From IMG/VR virus record IMGVR_UViG_3300009502_000095, positions 1 to 41,959 of that record: a stretch of DNA of 41,959 nucleotides; one strand, written 5' to 3'. Below the pieces are notes generated by a model, which saw only the letters and a list, made by a program, of their open reading frames with translations, was not told the DNA's origin and did no database searches. Both the position numbers and the translations under genes were made by a program. The stretch is from a virus. Shown here in pieces: positions 37,922 to 41,959 of this stretch. Position 1 is the stretch's first letter, and the number at the start of each line of letters is the position of its first letter.

Positions 37922-38260
37922 ATGAGGGAAACCAAAGTAATTGAAACTAAAGCAGGGAATAAGGTTGAAATTAAAACTTATTTAACGTATGGAGAAGCAA
38001 GAGATATACAAAGGGTTTATTTAGATGGTGTAAATGTAAGTGTTAGTGCTACTGGGGAAGCAAAAATTCCAGAATTAAATGCTGGCTCAACTATAGACGC
38101 ACAGAATAAAGCTATTGAACTTATAGTTGTAAGCGTCAATGGAATAAAAGAAGGTGCTATGCAGTTATTTTTGGATTTGCCAAAAGAAGATGGAGATGAG
38201 GTTATGCTTGAGATTGATAAAATACAGAATCCAATTCCAGTTGAAAAAAAAACGAAATAG
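37922..38260 (+). CDS. Tail assembly chaperone, zero-frame product (gpG-like)
   Basis: 112 residues. ETKVIETKAGNKVEIKTYL, YGEARDIQRVYLDGVNV and a helix AIELIVVSVNGIKEGAMQLF make up a small chaperone as in lambda gpG. It ends VEKKTK-stop just after the slippery run of nine As. The gene lies between tail tube and tape measure, as in most siphoviruses. It binds the tape measure during tail assembly and is absent from the virion. Confidence 0.85.
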   Translation: MRETKVIETKAGNKVEIKTYLTYGEARDIQRVYLDGVNVSVSATGEAKIPELNAGSTIDAQNKAIELIVVSVNGIKEGAMQLFLDLPKEDGDEVMLEIDKIQNPIPVEKKTK

Positions 38261-38457
38261 AGAATCAGATTGCCAATTTAGTAGCAGGAAAGGCGGTTAA
38301 GACAGATGAGGAAGTTAGTATAGCTTTAACTTGTAAGTATATGGGTTGGGATTGGCACACATACAATTCGCAACCCATTTATTTTATAAATGTAATCAAT
38401 ATGCTTCGCCAAATTGAAAACGAAGAAATTGATAGACAGAATAAGAAAAATGGCTGA
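37922..38457 (+). CDS. Tail assembly chaperone, -1 frameshift product (gpGT-like)
   Basis: A -1 shift on A-AAA-AAA inside the A run at 38244-38252 carries ribosomes past the stop TAG 38258-38260 into a frame open to TGA 38455-38457, giving about 178 residues. The extension (ENQIANLVAGKAVKTDEEVS ... YMGWDWHTYNSQPIYFINVI) looks like a typical T domain, has no start codon of its own and overlaps the tape measure start by eight bases. This G/GT arrangement is conserved in siphoviruses. The efficiency cannot be read from sequence. Confidence 0.85.
38244..38252 (+). promoter_or_regulatory. Slippery site of the tail chaperone frameshift
   Basis: Nine As between GTTG and CGAAATAG. In the zero frame they are read GAA-AAA-AAA-ACG; a -1 slip on A-AAA-AAA reads AAC-GAA and bypasses the stop 38258. 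Confidence 0.85.
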
Positions 38458-40111
38458 TGCAAATCTACAATTAGTTATAACAGCGAAAGATGAAGCCTCT
38501 GCAAAATTAAGAGGAGTTAGTTCATCTGTTAGTGGGTTAAGTAAAGCTGGTTCGCTTTTAGCAAGCGGATTAAAAGTTGCTGCTGTTGCTATTACTGCGG
38601 TTGCTGGTGCAACTGTGGCTTTTGGTGTTAGTTCAGTTAAGGCTTTTGAGTTAGCCGAAGCCTCACAAAAAAGATTTGAAACTGGATTAAAAAATATATC
38701 TAAAGCCAGCGATGAAGAAATAGCCATGTTAAGAAGGCAACAAATGGCTTTACAAGGAGTTACTCGTTTTGAAGATGACGCTATTGCAAGTGGTCAGGCT
38801 TTTTTGGCGACCTTTCAGTTAAATGCAAAACAGATACAAAAACTTACACCAAACCTATTAGACATGGCTGAAGGATTAAGAGATGCTACTGGAGCAACAA
38901 TAGGACTTGAACAAGCTAGTCAAATGGTTGGAAAGGCAATGCAACTTGGAACTTTAACTATGTTACAAAGAGTTGGAGTAACTGTTCCTGGAACGACAAA
39001 GGCAATGCAAGATTTATTCAAAGCTAAGTTTCAAAACGCCACAATGGATGAAAGAGTTATAATGATGGGTACTTTACTGCAAGGAAACTTTAAAGGACAA
39101 GCTGAAGCTGCTGGAAAAACACTAGCAGGAGCATTGACTATAATGAATAATCAATGGGGAAACTTTAAAGAAAATGTTGGTGCTTATTTAGCAGGAGAAG
39201 GAAATGGAATACTGCAATGGGGAGTTCAATTTACAGCAATGTTGCAAAGTATAGATATAAACGGAATAGCACAACAAGGAATTACAGTCTGGACACAGTT
39301 TACAGCAACAATAAGAGGATTTTTTCAAGAAACAAATTGGATTTGGGTTTTTATAAGAGATTTTTTTGTACCTCTTTGGGAGCAATTAAGAGCTGCTTTT
39401 GTTGATGCGTGGACACAAATTTATGCTGCTTTGCTTCCTATAATGCCTGAATTAAAGATATTTGCTGAATATCTTGGCGTTATTATAGTCGGGGTTTTGA
39501 TGATTTTAATAAAAGCCTTTGTAGAAACAATTGTAATTATATCTAAAGCTTTAACAGGATTTGTAAATATATTTTCAGGAGCAATACAATTCTTAGAAGG
39601 AGTATTTACTTTTTTCTGTGATTTAATTTTTGGTAACTGGAGTGCTTTGATAGATGATTTAAAGAAAATTTGGAATGGCTTGTATTTGTTTATTAAAGGA
39701 ATAGCACAAGTAATTTTCTCTCCATTTGGAAGTGCAATAGAAAAATGGAAAGCAGAATTTAGAAAAGCAATAGATACCGTGATTGGTTGGTGGAATGATT
39801 TAAAAGAAAAATTAAGTCATCCGCTAAAGGCAATGATAAACATTTTTAAGAGTGACAAAGATAGTGATAAAAAGGCTTTAGGTGGTGCAGTTACAGCAGG
39901 ACAGTCTTATATAGTTGGAGAAAACAGACCCGAAGTATTTGTACCTAGCCAAAGTGGAAACATCAGACAGACAAGTCAGGTTGGTAAAGAAGTCAATATA
40001 AACTTTAATAACGTATCGGTAAGGAATGACAATGACCTTGATACGATTGTTAGAGCAGTTAGAAAAGCAATAAATAAAGAGCAGGAATACTATAATTTAG
40101 GAGCATTATAA
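38450..40111 (+). CDS. Tape measure protein
   Basis: 553 residues from ATG 38450; the frame is open to 38414, but the ATG that overlaps the T-frame is preferred. NLQLVITAKDEASAKLRGVS and SSVKAFELAEASQKRFETGL are typical N-terminal tape measure motifs, with SVAAAIT-like Ala/Val-rich helix at 35-65. Several long hydrophobic segments (VIIVGVLMILIKAFVETIVI-like, ~350-375) may enter the host membrane during DNA ejection. The end (AVTAGQSYIVGENRPEVFVP) is a common C-terminal motif. Length points to a short tail, roughly two thirds of the lambda protein's size (853 residues). Confidence 0.88.
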   Translation: MADANLQLVITAKDEASAKLRGVSSSVSGLSKAGSLLASGLKVAAVAITAVAGATVAFGVSSVKAFELAEASQKRFETGLKNISKASDEEIAMLRRQQMALQGVTRFEDDAIASGQAFLATFQLNAKQIQKLTPNLLDMAEGLRDATGATIGLEQASQMVGKAMQLGTLTMLQRVGVTVPGTTKAMQDLFKAKFQNATMDERVIMMGTLLQGNFKGQAEAAGKTLAGALTIMNNQWGNFKENVGAYLAGEGNGILQWGVQFTAMLQSIDINGIAQQGITVWTQFTATIRGFFQETNWIWVFIRDFFVPLWEQLRAAFVDAWTQIYAALLPIMPELKIFAEYLGVIIVGVLMILIKAFVETIVIISKALTGFVNIFSGAIQFLEGVFTFFCDLIFGNWSALIDDLKKIWNGLYLFIKGIAQVIFSPFGSAIEKWKAEFRKAIDTVIGWWNDLKEKLSHPLKAMINIFKSDKDSDKKALGGAVTAGQSYIVGENRPEVFVPSQSGNIRQTSQVGKEVNINFNNVSVRNDNDLDTIVRAVRKAINKEQEYYNLGAL

Positions 40112-40115
40112 AATT

Positions 40116-40871
40116 ATGAGAAACATTTCGTTTGACAGCACAAGTATCAATTCAGGTAATTATACAGTTAAAACTGTTCAACATGATGATGCCACAACTC
40201 GGGATTTATTTATGTATGAATTGACTAGGGAAAGCGGTTCAGAATTGGTTTCAACTTACTATCAGCCTAAGAAGATAATTATTGCAGGAACTATTAAGGG
40301 TACGGATGTGGATAACTTGGAAACTAACATAGACACTTTCAAACAACTAATGGGTGGCAAAGATAAGATTTTAGACATTGAATATGCCAGCGGTACAAGG
40401 CGTTATATTGCTACGGTTAAAGTAGTTCAGATAGAAAGGGATTATTACAACATAACTAATGTGCCTTTTTCAGTTGAGTTTGCAATTCCAGCAGGCTTTG
40501 GGAAAGATATTTCCGTAACTGCTTATACAACAGCCAGCGTCCTTCATACTTTGCAAGACACGAGCCTTAACATTTTAGGTACAGTAGTTCCTAAATATGA
40601 TATAACGATTACATTTTCAGCTGCTTCTAGCGTGACGGAGGTTTCCGTCACTATAAATGGAGATAAAATAACAGTTGCACAAGCTATTACAGACGGGCAG
40701 AGCCTTATTATTGACGCTGAAAATAAGAAAGTGACTATCGCAGGAGTTGAAACTGATTACACAGGACTATTCCCACGCCTACAATTAGGGGCGAATACTT
40801 ATAAAATAGTGACTAAAAGCACAAGCCATTCATATAATGTAGTTGTAAGTTATACTAAAAAATATTTATAA
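40116..40871 (+). CDS. Distal tail protein (Dit-like)
   Basis: 251 residues starting four bases after the tape measure. RNISFDSTSINSGNYTVKTV, YYQPKKIIIAGTIKGTDVDN, DNLETNIDTFKQLMGGKDKI is the N-terminal Dit ring domain (KxIxIxGxI then helix with LKxxL). Its end (GAGLFPRLQLGANTYKIV-type: LFPRLQLGANTYKI) is the second, galectin-like domain. Dit forms a hexameric hub at the tail tip. Slightly higher GC in its second half. Confidence 0.8.
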   Translation: MRNISFDSTSINSGNYTVKTVQHDDATTRDLFMYELTRESGSELVSTYYQPKKIIIAGTIKGTDVDNLETNIDTFKQLMGGKDKILDIEYASGTRRYIATVKVVQIERDYYNITNVPFSVEFAIPAGFGKDISVTAYTTASVLHTLQDTSLNILGTVVPKYDITITFSAASSVTEVSVTINGDKITVAQAITDGQSLIIDAENKKVTIAGVETDYTGLFPRLQLGANTYKIVTKSTSHSYNVVVSYTKKYL

Positions 40872-40880
40872 TATAAACAT

Positions 40881-41951
40881 ATGTCAAACAAAAGAATATC
40901 AGAATTAAGTTCAGCATCAGCTTCAGGAACTCAAGAGGTTCCTGTAAATGATAGTGGGTCAAATAAGCGAGTAAGTTTTGCAAATATTGCAAGTTATATT
41001 GCTTCTTTAGCACAAACACTTACAAATAAAACTTTAACATTGCCAATTTTTACTAATGGGACAATAAGTTTTAACGCACCCGAAGGATTTTTAATCAATG
41101 GAAAAATAGTACCTTCGGTTGCTTCAAATAACCTCACAGTCGCTCTGAAAACTCTAGCAGGAACAGACCCCTCTGCAACTGACCCTGTGTATTGTCGGAT
41201 TGGAGATACTGTCCGTTCTGTGACTGCCGCTCTCTCCGTAACGAAAAACGCCGCTACAAACTGGTGTAATGCTGGCTCTGCTGAACTCGCTACGAAAGAA
41301 ATAGATTACTTCGTCTACCTCGGCTACAACGCCACTGACGGAGTAGTGATAGGATTTTCTCGTATCATCGGGAATCAGTATTCTGATTTCTCTGTAACGA
41401 CAACGAATGAAAAATACGCCGCTATCTCGACCATTACAACCGCCGCCTCAACTGACTACTACGAAGTGGTCGGAAGATTCGCCGCTACTCTCTCTGCTGG
41501 TGCTGGATATACCTGGAGCGTTCCTACTTTTACCGCCTCTAATCTTATCCAAAGACCGATTTATGAAACAAGGTGGCTTTCTATCGGGAGTATTTCAAGT
41601 GGTGTAACACTCGGAGCTGGAACACAGACTTCTTATTATAAGATTAGCGAAAAAAAAGTTAATTTTGCTCATGGATTTATTCTCGGTGCAGGTGGTTCTG
41701 CTAGTGGAACAATAGTTTTAACTTTACCATTAGCTGTTGTAACTAGAACTGGATATTTTGCAGGCTCTTATGCCGCTTACGGAAGAGATGGTGGAACAGC
41801 AACTTATATGGGTATTTCAACTTTAGGCAATGGTGATACAACAATCGGAAGTATAGGAGTTCCATCATCAAATAATGCATGGGATGCAACACATCCATTC
41901 ACTTGGGGAAATGGTGATAGCGTGGCTATTTCAGGAACTTACGAAATTTAA
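40881..41951 (+). CDS. Tail fibre / receptor-binding protein
   Basis: 356 residues. The N-terminus (SNKRISELSSASASGTQEVP, VNDSGSNKRVSFANI, TLTNKTLTLPIFTNG) is the standard attachment part of fibre proteins. A distinct domain lies at about 90-235 and a C-terminal beta part (GFILGAGGSASGTIVLTLP ... TYEI) is likely the tip. Bases around 41141-41580 are far more GC-rich (32 of 60 in 41221-41280) than the end (19 of 60 in 41701-41760), so the middle domain appears to have been swapped in. The last 70 codons recur at the window start. Confidence 0.8.
   Translation: MSNKRISELSSASASGTQEVPVNDSGSNKRVSFANIASYIASLAQTLTNKTLTLPIFTNGTISFNAPEGFLINGKIVPSVASNNLTVALKTLAGTDPSATDPVYCRIGDTVRSVTAALSVTKNAATNWCNAGSAELATKEIDYFVYLGYNATDGVVIGFSRIIGNQYSDFSVTTTNEKYAAISTITTAASTDYYEVVGRFAATLSAGAGYTWSVPTFTASNLIQRPIYETRWLSIGSISSGVTLGAGTQTSYYKISEKKVNFAHGFILGAGGSASGTIVLTLPLAVVTRTGYFAGSYAAYGRDGGTATYMGISTLGNGDTTIGSIGVPSSNNAWDATHPFTWGNGDSVAISGTYEI
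41741..41951 (+). repeat. 211-nt near-identical terminal repeat, right copy
   Basis: Matches 1-211 with four substitutions, two of which change the protein. After the stop the copies diverge (TAATAACTAAA here, TAACTAACC at the left). Confidence 0.9.
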
Positions 41952-41959
41952 TAACTAAA

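Noticed and set aside
41741-41951. Diversity-generating retroelement (variable fibre end with a template copy)
   Set aside because: The four differences between the copies are C/T, C/G, T/C and A/T, not adenine-directed, and no reverse transcriptase gene is present.
1-41959. Alternative genetic code (reassigned TAG or TGA)
   Set aside because: TAA, TAG and TGA all end recognisable proteins at the expected places, and conserved genes such as terminase, portal and capsid have no internal stops.

Overview
The window is essentially a whole tailed-phage genome (Caudoviricetes, siphovirus morphology expected). The virion genes are recognisable in order: terminase, portal, HK97-type prohead protease and capsid, head-tail connectors, tail tube, a frameshifted tail-assembly chaperone, tape measure, distal tail protein and fibres. 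Every supported gene is on the + strand. DNA is AT-rich. Consensus sigma70 promoters, some strong GGAGG ribosome sites and a DnaD-type replisome organiser suggest a low-GC, Gram-positive-like host (probably Bacillota). Many genes start without a visible Shine-Dalgarno, so the host is only an inference. I saw no integrase, repressor, tRNA, CRISPR array or polymerase.

Layout: 1-2456 end of the tail module (fibre end, tail hub-like protein, Cys-rich protein, collar-domain fibre). 2461-3496 lysis block (C39-like peptidase, two small membrane proteins) between two terminators. 3601-10610 early region: a perfect promoter, then a membrane-anchored lytic transglycosylase, an HTH protein, an SSB-like protein, the replisome organiser with iteron-like repeats, a possible structured RNA, a DNA methyltransferase, a DUF1064 nuclease and many tiny membrane or zinc-ribbon proteins. 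10601-18914 a glycan module: polysaccharide deacetylase, five glycosyltransferase genes and two SAM methyltransferases, interrupted by HNH endonuclease genes. 18914-20382 a ParB-like protein and an AT-rich C5 cytosine methyltransferase. 20385-41951 packaging, head and tail, including a GT2-methyltransferase fusion next to a 1524-residue Ser/Thr-rich repeat protein.

The most unusual theme is the repeated pairing 'promoter + HNH_3 endonuclease + glycan-modifying gene', seen four times, with the HNH stop overlapping the next start by 4-26 nt. At two of them the -10 box lies inside a long inverted repeat that ends just before the HNH start codon, as in the late-promoter hairpin of T4 I-TevI. A second theme is promoters followed within about 100 nt by intrinsic terminators (6604-6697, 9745-9856, 33007-33108), which look like attenuators or small-RNA units. 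The glycan genes together suggest that the phage decorates its virion, possibly the repeat protein, or remodels host surface glycan.

The two ends of the window carry a 211-nt near-identical repeat (4 mismatches) encoding the end of a tail fibre. The downstream bases differ, so tandem fibre paralogues or strain variation at an assembly break are both possible.
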